NCBI GenBank assembly: GCA_036346255.1
Contig: CM070635.1
Span: forward strand, 47,643,715 to 47,707,714
DNA: 64,000 bases
From: Ampelocalamus luodianensis
Taxonomy: Eukaryota > Streptophyta > Magnoliopsida > Poales > Poaceae
Direction: 5' to 3'
The notes beneath the pieces were generated by a model. The model saw nothing but the letters and a program-made list of their open reading frames with translations. It did not search any database and was not told where the DNA came from. Shown piece after piece: positions 24,019 through 34,265 of this stretch (the stretch's first letter is position 1; every line of letters begins with the position of its first letter). The position numbers and the translations under genes are program-made.

Positions 24019-24192
24019 GCCGCAGAGGTGTGCGAGGAGTCCATCCCGGGGCTGCGCGTCGAGCACGTCGAGATCTCCGACCTGCCCCTGCTCAACATCG
24101 ACCTCGAGATCGACGGCGGCGTCGGCTTCCCACCCGCCGTCGAGGCCTTCTGCGACAAGGTCTGCCAGGCCTTCTGCGACAAGGTCCGCTCG
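24019..24192 (+). pseudogene. captured exon of an NAD(P)H:quinone (FMN) oxidoreductase gene
   Basis: The open frame reads EESIPGLRVEHVEISDLPLL, then a Leu-Glu-rich turn and GGVGFPPAVEAFCDKV. This corresponds to the N-terminal flavodoxin-like part of plant NQR/NADPH-dependent FMN reductases, where P-L-L-N-T-D-L-E is followed by P-P-A-V-E-A-F-R-x-K-V. The family is a soluble flavoprotein carrying out two-electron quinone reduction. Only about 55 codons are present: the start region, the SPEYN flavin-binding motif and the rest of the protein are absent. A 24-bp unit encoding AFCDKV(C/R) is tandemly duplicated, with Cys replacing the usual Arg. Sequence after about 24200 is GC-rich non-homologous filler. 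Family assignment is from memory of the conserved motif. Confidence 0.7.
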
Positions 24193-24350
24193 GCTCGGCC
24201 GCTTCTCCCTGCGTCCACCGTCGCTGGCGCCCCGCACCCGTGCGTCTCCCGGCTCGGTTCCTGCGCCCGGTCGGCCGCTGGCCCGCAGTTCCTGTTGCGG
24301 CCTAGTCTGCCCCCTCTCGTTTGCTAATATGTAATAACATTCTTCAATTG

Positions 24351-26223
24351 ACAAAGGATGCGAAAGATAAGCTCAGGAGAGCTGCTGAAGCAGACAAGAG
24401 CATCGAAGCTAGTGTCAGTAGTAATTTATTACCTTTCTAGCCCCTTCTTTTAGATCAATGCCAATATTTTGTGTGGATGTGGCTGTTTGAACGAATAAAT
24501 TTAATGAAGATGAATGTCGGTCATGATTGCTTCCAACTATACATGTTTGCAACCTTCGGCTTATGAGTGCTCTAGCTGTCACGGTGCTAAGAAATTTGGG
24601 TGTCACGTGCAGACAGACAAGAGGATAGCTGACATGAAGCTTGCCAAAGATTTTGCTGCGACGATAGAGGAGTTCAGGAAACTTCGGAATCTTGCGATTC
24701 AGAGGGAGATGGCATATAAGGCAATTGTTCCCCAGAATGCTCAGCCAAAGTAATGTTTGTTCACGCTTAAATCAATTAATCCTGAATTTTATCAGTTGTG
24801 TTTCATCATCTTATCATGACAGGGCTTCACTTTAAAATGCTATACACATGAATACCAACATAAACAAGTTAAATTAGATGCACAGTTTACGTATTACTGG
24901 GATATATATAAATTCTACAATTACAGATTGCTAGTATTTACCAGATGGTCAATAACTTTGTCCCATTATTAGAGAAAAGAGCAAGGTCAAATTTGGAATA
25001 ATCGGATTCTGTTGTGTATGTGAACCATTCTGGCCAGGCTAGACCACTGAGAAAACTATTACTTCATTCAACTATAACTTGAGAATTCTGTCACAATGTT
25101 CAGCACAAACCATTCCTCATGCTACTACCTCCTCCAAGTATGCTGCCTGGCTTATATTGACAGTTTTTCTCTGACTAGGTGATGTAGCTTTGCATATATA
25201 ATCGAGCAGTTAGTGTCTATGCTTGCCTGAATCATTTAAGTAAGAGCAACTGTTCTTCCTTTTGGTGTGTATGGAGAAAATTCTCGATGCCTATTGTGTT
25301 ACATTGAAGAAACCTCCCAGTTAACTAATCTAAATAGGTGCATAGTCTTTTCTTTTTCATTGTAATAACCCTACTTTTTACTTAATCGCTTCAGTTAGTG
25401 ACACAGTTCCTCTGAAAAGCTGTTATTTGTGCAGATTTGACTCAGTTATGTCATAATACCCTCGCATGTTGTTGTGATGCAGCTATACTATAGATGATAG
25501 AAGTGCTGATTCTGGTAAAATGCCTGAACAGCGTGCATTGCTTGCAGAATCAAAGAGGTCAGTGTTGTCGTGGTTCATTTTTCTTTCTTTTTTCAACTTT
25601 ACGATTTGGTATTGTCTAGGAACTTTTCAAAAACCGTGAAAAGAAAATACTAGCACTCTGTATAGTATTTCATTTGCCTTCTAGGCAGTACATTGCTATA
25701 AGAATTTTACCTGCCCTGCATCAGAACACTGGTTATGCATTCTTTCGAGTGAGGCCAGATTGTGTGGTAACTGTCGTGGTTGCAATCTTTCTAGTTTGTA
25801 CAAGTGGATTGCCTTATGATTTGAGAGCTTTGCTGCGTTAGCGATAGATTTTTTTTGACAATAGGTTTGCACCCTATTTCCATTAAAAGGAAACATAGTT
25901 ACAAAAAGTTAACAAGGACATCATATATAAAGTTAGGCTGCTAAGAGACAGATTTTAGATTAGCAACAGCTATCTTTCATGAGAATGGAGCAAAGATAAA
26001 AGTTACGTCATGCAAGACTTCGAACTGAAAACTAAATTATAATGATCTGTCGTGTCACTCTGCAGGCAAGAGGTGCTGCAATTGGATAATGAAATCGTTT
26101 TCAATGAGGCTATCATCGAGGAAAGGGAGCAGTCCATTCAAGACATCCAACAGCAGATTGGTGAAGTTAATGAAGTGTTTAAGGATCTTGTTACACTCGT
26201 GCATTCCCAAGGAGTTATAATTG
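24351..26223 (+). pseudogene. captured SYP2-type syntaxin (Qa-SNARE) gene fragment, four exons
   Basis: Exons: 24351-24413 (KDAKDKLRRAAEADKS), 24613-24749 (ADMKLAKDFAATIEEFRKL), 25483-25557 (DSGKMPEQRALLAES) and 26066-26223 (EVLQLDNEIVFNEAIIEERE, then IQQQIGEVNEVFKDL and LVHSQGVIIG). Introns are GT-AG and the phases of exons 2 to 4 fit exactly, except that the last donor reads GCAAGT. The order and motifs match SYP22/VAM3-like vacuolar/prevacuolar Qa-SNAREs: the Hc helix end, linker, and start of the t-SNARE helix. Missing are the N-terminal helices, the second half of the SNARE motif and the membrane anchor, so it cannot act as a t-SNARE. It could yield a truncated transcript under a transposon-proximal or captured promoter, but no such promoter was identified. 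Confidence 0.85.
25848..25920 (-). mobile_element. LINE/SINE 3'-tail fragment in a captured intron
   Basis: TTTTTTTTGACAATAGG followed by GCACCCTATTTCCATT is the reverse complement of a poly(A)-ended tail common to grass non-LTR elements. It lies in the intron between the third and fourth syntaxin exons. Either the donor gene intron already contained it or it inserted after capture. No clear target-site duplication was found. Confidence 0.4.
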
Positions 26224-27807
26224 GCAAGTTTTACATTGCATTTTACATAGCCCTGTAATTTGGTTTCCTATTTAACGTGTACATCTTTTGTAGGATTTGT
26301 AGGAATTTTTTTCGGTGTGTTTACACCTTTGTATGTGGATACTAGATTCAGCTGTTAACTCGATTCAGTCCGCAACGGAGTGTCTATGTTTTTTTCTGGT
26401 TTTTTTTATATCGATAATGTAATTCTACATTTGAAATGGCTTTATCGAAGATCTTAAACTTCTTATGAAAATATGTGATACTATATCCTCTGAATCATTG
26501 TAGTTGAACCAGTGATAAAATATTTCTACAAAACAAAATAAAAATAGACATCTCTAGCTCAATCTAAATACGTCTATGAATGCGTATCTATGTTTCTTGG
26601 CACGCAATAAAGCGTCACTAGGGAGAGTAGAGACGATATGGAAATGCAAATATGAAAGCGTCTATAAGCTTGTAGAGACGCAATTTAAACGACTCACAAC
26701 ACTGTAGATACGCTTAAAAATACGTCTCTACGATCTTTGACACGGTACGTGGGGAGACGCTCTAGAGACGCTTTACAAAACGACTCTATGACACTATAGA
26801 GATGATTTAAAACGTCTTTAACCCATAAAATAGGCGTCTCTATAGGGCTTTTGTGCTGTAGTGTTTTTTGCTTTTTCTAAATCATTATTCAAGAAAAGGA
26901 TAGTGTCATCAGCATACTATAATATTGACAACCCATCCTCAATCAAGTGGGGAACTACACCTGATAAAAGACATTCTTCTTTAGCTCTAGAGATAAAGAT
27001 GGTAAGTATGCCCACAACAATATTAAAAAGAATAGAGGACATAGGATCACCTTACCTTAGACCCTTCTGGGTTTGAAAAAAGGATCCTAGATCGTCATTG
27101 ACTTTTATTCTAACACTCACTTCCTAACAAAACTTTTCACCTAAGAACACCACTTAGTTGAAAAGCCTTTCATTCTCAAAGTTTGAAGTAAAAACGGTTA
27201 TTTTACTTTGTCGTAAGCTTTTTCAAAGTCCATCTTGAATACTATTCCATCCGATCTTGAATACTATTTCATCCAAAATTTGTTTATGTAACTCATGGAT
27301 TATTTGATGAAGGATAACAACTTCATCAAGAATAAATCTCCCCTGCATAAACACTGACCGAGATGATCTAACAACCTTTTAAGCTACACCAATAATTCTA
27401 TTAGTAGCGACTTTAGTAAAAACTTTAAAACTAACATTTAGAAGGCAAATAGGTCTATATTGTTGTATTTTCTTAGCATCCGTTTTTAGAAGCAGTGTAA
27501 TGATCCTAAAATTCAAGCTAAAAAGAGACATTGAACAAGTATGAAACTCATGAAACATGGCCATCAAGACATCTAGTCTGGGTGCTTTGTTATGTTCTAT
27601 TTGAAAGATAGCTTCTTTCATTTCCTTCTCCATGAAAGGTCCTATAAGGATTTTGTTTTCAGTATCCAAAACTTGAGGCATATCATTTGTAAAAGTATCA
27701 ATCATGGATAAATTATTAACTTTGGATGGTCCAAACAGACCTTTATAATAGTTGGTAATATACTCTTTTAATTGTACATCACCCGAATTATCAGCTAGCC
27801 GCTTCAA

Positions 27808-28370
27808 TTATTAATTGGGATTTCATTTTCTTGGATATATATGGCAGGGGTTTTTTATATCTATTCTGCGCACAGCACACGTTCTGGCTCGCGTTCGCAC
27901 GCATGGTCCCACGCACGCGCATGAGAGAAAATGGGATTTGGATTGAGCGTCTCTTGGTTCATCCTCCTCCTTCCGCCACCATTGAAATCCGTTGCCGCCG
28001 CAGCTGCTCGTCCTCCTTCCTGACGGCCGGGATCCCCTCCTCCATGAGGGTCGCTTCCTTCTTTCCTCCCTGTCAAAACCTTACTTCTTTTCAATTTCAA
28101 AGTAAGCAATACATTAAGGAGATTGGATGGCTGAGATGTGTGAATACCAGTTCGATCTTCATCAACAACTCGGATATCAACTGTTTTCACTGTTACGGCC
28201 GTTAGCGCTTACTGTTCGAAGTTTTCACCGTTTACTGTCACTTTTGTCGCTGATTGTGTCAGCCATGTGTGGCGTGAGTTGAATTAAAACCACAACTCGA
28301 TCTATTTTTTTATCGAGCTGGCAAAGATTGCCGACCAAATTTTATTAAGGCTGAGGAAAGAGAGAAATAT
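27808..28370. other. unassigned segment between two LINE fragments
   Basis: A GC-rich stretch (27880-28060) gives short open frames on both strands without domain character. It then becomes ordinary mixed sequence with ACTGTTACGGCCGTTAGCGC and CAACTCGATC phrases. It may be 5' UTR of the LINE at 27807 or remnants of another element. No terminal repeats were recognised. Confidence 0.3.
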
Positions 28371-29530
28371 AAGATATTGAGAGCCACACCACCACGCAAC
28401 CCCTTTAGCTCTCAGCGTGCTATGGCAGTTGCCACTCTTCTCGCTTCAGTGCATCCTCTTAAAGAAATCGGCAGACTGCCAAGCCCACAGCTCTTCTTTG
28501 ATCAGCCACAGAAGTCCCCCCCCACCCCAACATCTTTTGGTGAGAGCAGAAGATCCTTGCATTTATTTCGTTCCAAATGATCCCATGCATAAGAATAACA
28601 AGGGCATCAAAAGCCTTGCAGAGCTATTTGGCGAAGCCCTTTCTGACTGTGCACCACCATGACTCCAAATCAAGTTCATTCACTGTGGGTAATCGGAACG
28701 GAACGTTGATCCAATCACGAACAAGGTCCCAAACCTGCTGAGTGTAGGTGCAATGGATGAAAATGCCGCTGAACACATGGTGCATGATGGCTGGTGATGC
28801 CACCCACGCTTTTGGAGATTGCCAACTATCAAGCAGCGACTCTTTACTGCCAACCACATGAAAAAATTGCAGCGACCCGGCGCTGTAGCTTTCCAGATGG
28901 TCTTGCTGCATGTAGATTTTGTTTTAGCAATGAAAAAGAGGTTGTACGGCGAGGAAGCAGAGTATTGGCCTGATTGCGATGCCTGCCACCAAATAGTATC
29001 TTCAATACTCAAATCAAGAGTAACCTAGGAGAGCATGCCCCCATAGATTGAAGTACTCAACCAAAGCTTGAAGGGACAAACCCCCCTTGATATCCTTGAT
29101 CCAACGTCGTTGATGTAAGGCGGCTGCTACGGTGATATTAGACTTCCGCACATGGCTATACAGGGCAGGCGAGAAGGAGTTGATCGGACCCACTAGCAGC
29201 CAGTTAGAACGCCAAAAGTTCGCCCTTTTATCCCCTAGTTGCACTTTTGCCATAGGCTGAAAGATGAGCTCCACCACCGTGTTATGAGGTGCCTTAGAGA
29301 GCATCTAGGATCTGTTGCTCTGAGTCTAGAGGAGCCATGGCCACCAGAGGTGCAGCGCCACACCTAGCGAATGCAGATCTTTTGACACCCGGCATACACA
29401 CCTTGTCCCACGCTACAAAACAGTGACCTCCGCTAATAGCCTCATGTCCTTTCCACAAGAACCCCCTGCATTTTCTTTGGATCAACTTGGTAGCCCACTG
29501 CGGCAACTCCATCACCATCAAGAAAAAAAG
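28370..29530 (-). pseudogene. L1-type LINE C-terminal fragment (zinc-binding RT region)
   Basis: Minus-strand reading gives RKCRGFLWKGHEAISGGHC and AWDKVCMPG (29470-29390), the conserved post-RT GGxCLVAWxKVC motif of plant LINEs. It continues with KVQLGDKRANFWRSNWL, WIKDIKGG, then the zf-RVT block IWKATAPGRCNFFMWLA ... HHQPSCTMC (28870-28760) and a degraded tail toward 28400. RT and endonuclease are missing, so this fragment comes from a different insertion than the one at 23430-27807, whose RT lies downstream of it in the wrong order for one gene. Several stops and frame changes. Confidence 0.82.
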
Positions 29531-30916
29531 TAGGGAGCTCCATAAGAACCGAGTTTAACAATACCAGCTACTCACCCGAAGAAACAACTCAATCTAGCTA
29601 TTGAATGGCAACAACCATCTAATATGCCAATTATTTGTTCTTAGCTTGGGATAGAGTACCGTAGCTTTGTTCCCCGTTTCTATCTGCTACAATGCCGATA
29701 AGTTCTCCAATCTAGTCCGAATCAATTCCATAAGTTGTGACACTCCACTGGCTTTGCGTGCCTCCCCCTCCCTCTATATATACCCTGGGGTCCCTGTGAA
29801 CCCTTCCCTGACCCCGCCGATCGAGCGTAGGCGAGACGTTATCTTGAGGGAGACGGAGGTGCGTTCTGTTCCAATAGCCTCGTCTCTACGAGTACGCTTG
29901 CGTTGTGACGTAGATTAGGGTTTCCGATATATCGCATACTAGTATGGAGTAGCATGTTACGTTGGCTTTTTCAGACGGCCTACGCTGAAGTAATTTCCGG
30001 GCTGATGCTTTTGGATAATTCCGGCATGTATTGGCTGCTAGCTAGCATGCATGTGTTAGTGGTTTGGTACTAGTACACTGGACCACGTATGTGGATGTCA
30101 TGGGTTTGGCGGATTGCATTGAGTTTGGTGTAGTATATAGCTAGTGATGGGGTGGGTGATCGAGCCGCTATAGTGCGGTAGCAACTAACTCCACCAGCCG
30201 CGACGACTGACTTGACATTTTTTTGACGCAGAAACAATCAGATCAGTGCAGTGCAACGCAACGCAAGTGATCGATCTCGGTCGTCAGGTCAGATGATCAG
30301 GCCCGATGCAACCCAACTCACATGTGTATATATATATATATTCCTTTCCTGGCTAGCTGCAACGTCGTTTGCTAAGGGTTTTTCTTCTTGATTAACTAGC
30401 TAGTTCCATGTTTATCCTTGCTAGCAATTGGAAGTCAACAGCAACATGCGAGTAGACGAGCACTAGCAGCTAGCTAGCAGCTCACTCACTCGGCGGGCGC
30501 CCCATCTCCCATGTACGCATGTGGAAACTAAGGCAGAGCAAACGCGACGTCTGTCCGCCCGCGCCGCGCGTGACCTCCCTTTGGAGGGATCGTCGTCGCT
30601 CTCCCGCGGTTTGGTTTTGATTTGATTTGATTTGCCAGTTTGCCTGCCTGCCAACGAATCAATCCATCTGTCGGTGCCAATTGCCTACTATTATTTAGTC
30701 CTGCAATTGCCCACAAATTAATCTGATGACCGAGTTTTGGTAATGCCAGTTTGCGCACACGCTGGTACTGGTACATCTGTATATATTTACATGGCATGGG
30801 GGCCATGAACCAAGCAATCCGGAGTACTAATTTCCTTGAAATTTACTCCACGTAGATAACTCCACATAGACTGACACTCAGTTATATAGCTAGCTAACTT
30901 AATTTGTGGGTAAATA
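29531..30916. other. low-repeat segment without recognised gene
   Basis: This is the longest stretch in which I see no element similarity. It holds a TATA-like CTCTATATATACCC at about 29773 followed by a GC-rich, leader-like stretch and a GTGACG step. Also present are a TA run at 30330-30343 and several CTAGCTAGCTAG-type palindromes. No open frame with coding character is present. It could be gene-flanking DNA or an old LTR. Confidence 0.35.
29773..29786 (+). promoter_or_regulatory. possible TATA-box promoter
   Basis: CTCTATATATACCC lies about 30-45 bp before CCCTTCCCTGACCCCGCC, a plausible start and leader. A short open frame runs through it but has no domain. It could equally be the TATA box of a decayed LTR, because TGTGACAC, an LTR-start-like string, occurs about 30 bp upstream. 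Confidence 0.25.
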
Positions 30917-31206
30917 CTCCAACGATTCTAAATATAAGTTGTTTTAGCTTTGGACACACAAATTAAGGAGTGAAAGGAAATGACTCTACCGTCTTCCATT
31001 AGTTCACATCCTTTGGCGGTTCCTCTCTTAAATATGTTGGGAAAGAGAGGGTTGTGAGGTAGACCCTTATTTATTGGTGAGAATATGAGTATTCATTCAA
31101 TAAGGGTATGGTAGGAAGAAGTGATATTAATGTACCTCAAAACTGTAGAACGACTTAGAGAAAAGTTCATAAGGCAAAAACGACTTATGTTTGGAATCAT
31201 ATGGAG
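30917..31206. mobile_element. Stowaway-like MITE (Tc1/mariner), TA target-site duplication
   Basis: Inverted ends CTCCAACGATTCTAAATATAAG and its counterpart ending CTTATGTTTGGAATCATATGGAG are flanked by TA on both sides. The ends resemble the CTCC(CTCC)...AAATATAAG terminus of grass Stowaway elements. Length (290 bp), AT-rich interior and lack of coding capacity fit a MITE. Confidence 0.8.
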
Positions 31207-31354
31207 TACTCCGCATGCGGGGATCGACTAGTATTCTCCTTTTTTTGGGGACAAATCTGGCAAGGGTGGGGTTTCCATTTTTTGTCGAACTAAATTAACA
31301 TGATTGTATGAACGCGTGATCTAACTAGCTAGGATCATCTACGAGTCACAATCA

Positions 31355-31759
31355 GAATTCCTTTTTATTTTGGCCCCCTGACACCACTCAATTGTAAAAA
31401 ATAGCTTCCGTTCCGTTTTATTTGCAAATCTAACCCCCCTACCTCTCCTTCTTCGGCGGAGTGGGGAAGGTTACTTTCCCCACTCGGGGAGCGCGGAAAG
31501 GCATGGGAGGCTGACCTAGTGCGGAAACGGCCACTTGCCGTGGTCCGTGAGCGCGGGAAGGCCCTTCCGTTGTGGCCGAGCGCATAAACCCCCGGTTCCG
31601 CGGTCACCGTCCATTCCTGCGGAGATTTGCGCTGATTACCCACCTTCCGCGCTCACCGACCGCGGTAAAAGAGGGAGGGAGCTAGATTTGCAAATAAAAT
31701 GGGACATGAGCTATTTTTGTAATTGAGTGGCGTGAGAGAGCCAAAATAAAAAGGAATTC
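31355..31759. mobile_element. Mutator-like MITE with 9-bp target-site duplication
   Basis: Long imperfect inverted ends start GAATTCCTTTTTATTTTGGC on both strands and continue for about 80 bp (…CACTCAATTGTA…, ATTTGCAAAT). The element is flanked by the 9-bp repeat TCACAATCA (31346-31354 and 31760-31768). A 9-bp duplication with long TIRs is characteristic of the Mutator superfamily. The roughly 230-bp core is GC-rich with repeated GAGCGCGG(A/G)AA phrases and its own dyads, and has no protein-coding signal. Confidence 0.85.
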
Positions 31760-31769
31760 TCACAATCAG

Positions 31770-32052
31770 GCATGAAAGCATAATACTATACTAATAGCAG
31801 GCAGGCAAGCATATTATGCCTGATGGCACCCCAAAACGACCCATCATGCTCATGCATATTCAATTTTCGTTTCTTGCTACCAACAGCAGACCACCACCAT
31901 GTGCTCTCACGTGGAGTGGAACTAGCTAGCTCTAACTTTGGGCAGAAACACCGATCTACACTCGCGTTCAGGTGCACCCACAATCTATACCATCCACGGC
32001 CGCCTTGAGATTCACACAAAAAATAATTTGGTTGGAAATTAGAAATCATAAT
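31770..32052. other. unassigned DNA, no gene seen
   Basis: Short unique-looking segment between the Mutator-like MITE and CACTA C. Open frames on both strands overlap without domain character. Confidence 0.4.
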
Positions 32053-32442
32053 CACTACTACAGAAAGGATCATCACAGACGGTTCTAAACCGTATCACAG
32101 ACAGTTTATGAACCATCTGAATTTATGTATCTGTGATAACAGGCGGTTATTGAGCCATCTGTGATAAGTAACAATACAGACGATTTTCTGGTATAAACCG
32201 TCTATGAAGACCTAGACAGTTAGTAAAAATAACCGTCTGTGATATCATAAATATCACAGACAGTTGTTGGTTCTAGCCATCTGTGATATCCGATATATCA
32301 CAGACGGTTGTTACTAGTAACCATCTGTGATAGTATGAATTGACATACGGTTATTTTTACTAACCGTCTGTGCTACGATTGTTATGCCTGTCACTAGGAG
32401 TAAAATAGTAAGCATATATTTAAATTGATAATTAGGAAATAA

Positions 32443-32880
32443 TTATTTCGAGATTGATTGACAAACTTCTGGATCCTTCTTCTTAGCACTTATGATTTCC
32501 TGCATTTGACGACAAACGTAGAATGCACATATGTTGCCTTGTACTTGCTGGTGGCACTGCAAAAATAGAATTACATACATAGGTATAGTCAGTTCGAGAG
32601 ACCAAGTTACGAAGTGTGATATATGATTATTGTGTTGTAGCGGGTACCGAAAATTGCGTCCTATGTTGTAGTGTGGCGCTCGGTTCCCTATATATCCCTC
32701 CCGCGGTAACATAGGCGCGGAACGACCTACGTGGTTCAAAAAGTTATCCTCGTCCATTTCAAACGAAGGAATACTACAATAGAGTCATATATGGAGGAAA
32801 TAGGCATACTTGTCGAGTATTTTTTGCATCGTAGTGAAGTCGTGGTTTTTGTTGTTTAGGGAATTAAGATATATTACCTT
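32443..32880 (-). pseudogene. Ulp1-like protease of CACTA C, C-terminal part
   Basis: Downstream of the retrotransposon the minus strand continues VIYLNSLNNKNHDFT, then an exon with MDEDNFLNHVGRSAPML and REGYIGNRAP, and the active-site block QCHQQVQGNICAFYVCRQMQ ending ICQ/SISK. The catalytic Cys is present (NICAFYVC), but the catalytic Asp of the usual YLDSL is Asn. The last exon seen in elements A and B (DGxFH...) is absent and replaced by subterminal repeats. The N-terminal part lies at 56030-57171, some 23 kb away. Confidence 0.7.
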
Positions 32881-33371
32881 TGTCGTAGCAAAAAGGATTA
32901 GACAGTAGAGATAGGGGAGCCCCTGGTGCTCCTCACGGATGGCCAAAGGGTCCTCGAAGAGGGGATTGGCTGCCAGGAAGTCTCTTGATTACTTGGAGAA
33001 AAAACTCCCTTATTACATGGGAAAGGTGGCTATTTATAGCCTTACAAGAGGGGGTAGGAGATTACAGATCTACCCCGGTACAGGGCCCTATATTGGTAGG
33101 GGTTGCAGGAGCTTTTCCTACCCCTACACGTAGCCTTCGGTCCATGGTAGACCCTCCTGGTCATGGTCCACCTGGCTGACGCTCCTGGTCTACCGGTACT
33201 GTAATCCTCTCGCAGGTACAAGGCGCCCCCGGAACGGAGGGCCTTGGTTTCCCCTTGGGGCCGTAGTGCTTCGGGCCCCTTTGGGTCCCTTCGGTGACCT
33301 TTGAAGGAGAGCGGTGGGGGCGCTTGCGGTGTTTGCCTGGTCGTGGGGGCCGGTGGGCCGCCCCTATGTCA
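32881..33371 (-). repeat. 3' LTR of the Tat element
   Basis: Directly repeated at 55548-56029 with scattered substitutions. The other copy has a net 10-bp deletion (GGGTCCC region at about 33285). A TATA-like GCTATAAATAG (minus strand, about 33033) would drive transcription leftward. Just inside, the minus strand carries GCGAGGGGCT, a purine-rich primer tract. The terminal bases here are ATGTCA instead of ACGACA. Confidence 0.9.
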
Positions 33372-33715
33372 AGCCCCTCGCAGTCGATGTCTTGCTTCGT
33401 CATGGCTGAAACTGCACCTTTTCCCCGGAGGGTACAGGTATACCATCCCGTTTGGCCTGACGAAGCATGTGCCCTCATTACTACATCGACTATGCGGTCG
33501 GTGTGGGAGGCCTTAGTGTGGTCTCATTGGTTCTAGTGCGCCGTCGTTGTATCCCGTGTCCTGGACGGGCTGGTGCGGTTTGATGGTGTCTCCTCGGGGG
33601 GCGTGCTTGCGCTGGTTGGGCCTGGTGTGCCATAAATGTGTGGGTGCCACGTATGACGTGGCAGTTGGGCTGTGTCTCCTCGATTCCGTTGCCTTGTGTT
33701 GCTGTGGTTTTGGTG

Positions 33716-33729
33716 GGTATAAATAGGGG
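33716..33729 (+). promoter_or_regulatory. TATA box for the antisense gene
   Basis: GGTATAAATAGGGG lies about 130 bp before the ATG of the antisense gene, followed by a CT-rich leader. It is in the plus orientation and outside the LTR, so the antisense gene appears to have its own promoter independent of gag-pol transcription. Confidence 0.6.
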
Positions 33730-33850
33730 TTGGTCCCCCTTACCCCGCCCTCATTTGCGCAGGAACCGATTTTAGGTTTTGCCTTCTGCTTCCCTGGTTC
33801 ACTGTTCATCGTGTGCTTTACTGTTTTTGAGTACTTCGTCGCGCCTCGAG

Positions 33851-34265
33851 ATGACGAAGCAGAACAAGGACGCTGGTAGCTCTGCGGTGTATACGAATGA
33901 GCTCGACTGCTGTACTGTGGCTCCGGCGGTGCTATGGGCGCTGAGAGACGAGGGGAAGCTGGTAGATCTTAAGGACATGCACGCACCCGGGTCAGAGGTG
34001 TCGTCGGCGCCTTGGGAGGATGAGGCGGTGGTATTTGCGGCCTTCCTGGATGCGGGTCTCTGCTTGTCGTGCGTTGATTCGCTGTTCCAGGTGCTCCAGT
34101 TGTACAGGGTCGACTTGGCCCAACTGACACCTAATTCCATTGCCAAGCTAGGTGTCTTCGAGTGGGTACTGCGCACGTCGGGGGCGAGCAACGGGGAACC
34201 ATGGATGTTCATGTTCCTCCATGATGGGCGATGCCAGCCGAAGAAAAAGGACAATGGTGAGACGC
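33851..34265 (+). pseudogene. antisense gene of the Tat element, first exon (gypsy-type transposon domain, PF04195-like)
   Basis: The ATG in CGAGATGACGAAG opens a 138-codon frame oriented opposite to gag-pol. The second half, LTPNSIAKLGVFEWVLRTSG followed by GEPWMFMFLHDG, matches the conserved N-terminal domain found in many grass proteins annotated as putative gypsy-type transposon (PF04195). The N-terminus is rich in acidic and Ala residues. The frame stops being coding exactly at the junction of a 5.2-kb LTR insertion and similarity resumes after it. Function of these antisense-encoded proteins is unknown. The position just inside the 3' LTR, pointing inward, suggests its promoter lies in or next to that LTR (33.4-33.85 kb; TATA-like GGTATAAATAGGGG at 33716). 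Confidence 0.75.

Larger units (their letters stand above)
23715..26863 (+). mobile_element. Pack-type CACTA transposon carrying two host gene fragments
   Basis: The termini are CACTACAACAAAATAG and TTGTGCTGTAGTG, with a TTT duplication on each side. Subterminal repeats are of a different family from elements A to C: AGAGACG / CGTCTCTA-type units at 23740-23840 and 26540-26850. Between them there is no transposase. Instead there are a piece of an NAD(P)H:quinone oxidoreductase gene and four exons with introns of a SYP2-type syntaxin gene, both in + orientation. Capture of host gene segments by defective CACTA elements is known in grasses. This copy depends on a transposase encoded elsewhere. 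Its insertion in the LINE RT is clean. Confidence 0.9.
23430..27807 (-). pseudogene. L1-type LINE reverse transcriptase fragment, interrupted by a CACTA
   Basis: On the minus strand 27807-27379 encodes the N-terminal RT region: YYKGLFGP, FMEKEMKEAIFQIEHNKAP (27.62 kb), then QQYRPICLLNVSFKVFTKVATNRI. The next part gives MDFEKAYDKVK (about 27200) and, at about 26900-26930, the catalytic YYADDTILF. Immediately after that (26866) a 3.1-kb CACTA with TTT duplications is inserted. Reading resumes at 23714 with GLKINFHKSNFFSFG and FKYLGIPIHF. The gene is 5'-truncated and lacks the endonuclease and the RT C-terminus. Its left end (about 23430) abuts LTR/PBS-like sequence. Stops and a 21-bp duplication (27233-27275) mark decay. 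Confidence 0.85.

Noticed and set aside
24351..26223. Functional host SYP22-like syntaxin gene
   Set aside because: Only the middle exons are present, no start, no second half of the SNARE helix, no membrane anchor, and the fragment lies wholly inside CACTA termini.
27831..28205. Plus-strand 124-codon open frame
   Set aside because: GC-rich stretch with frames on both strands and no domain, lying between two LINE fragments.
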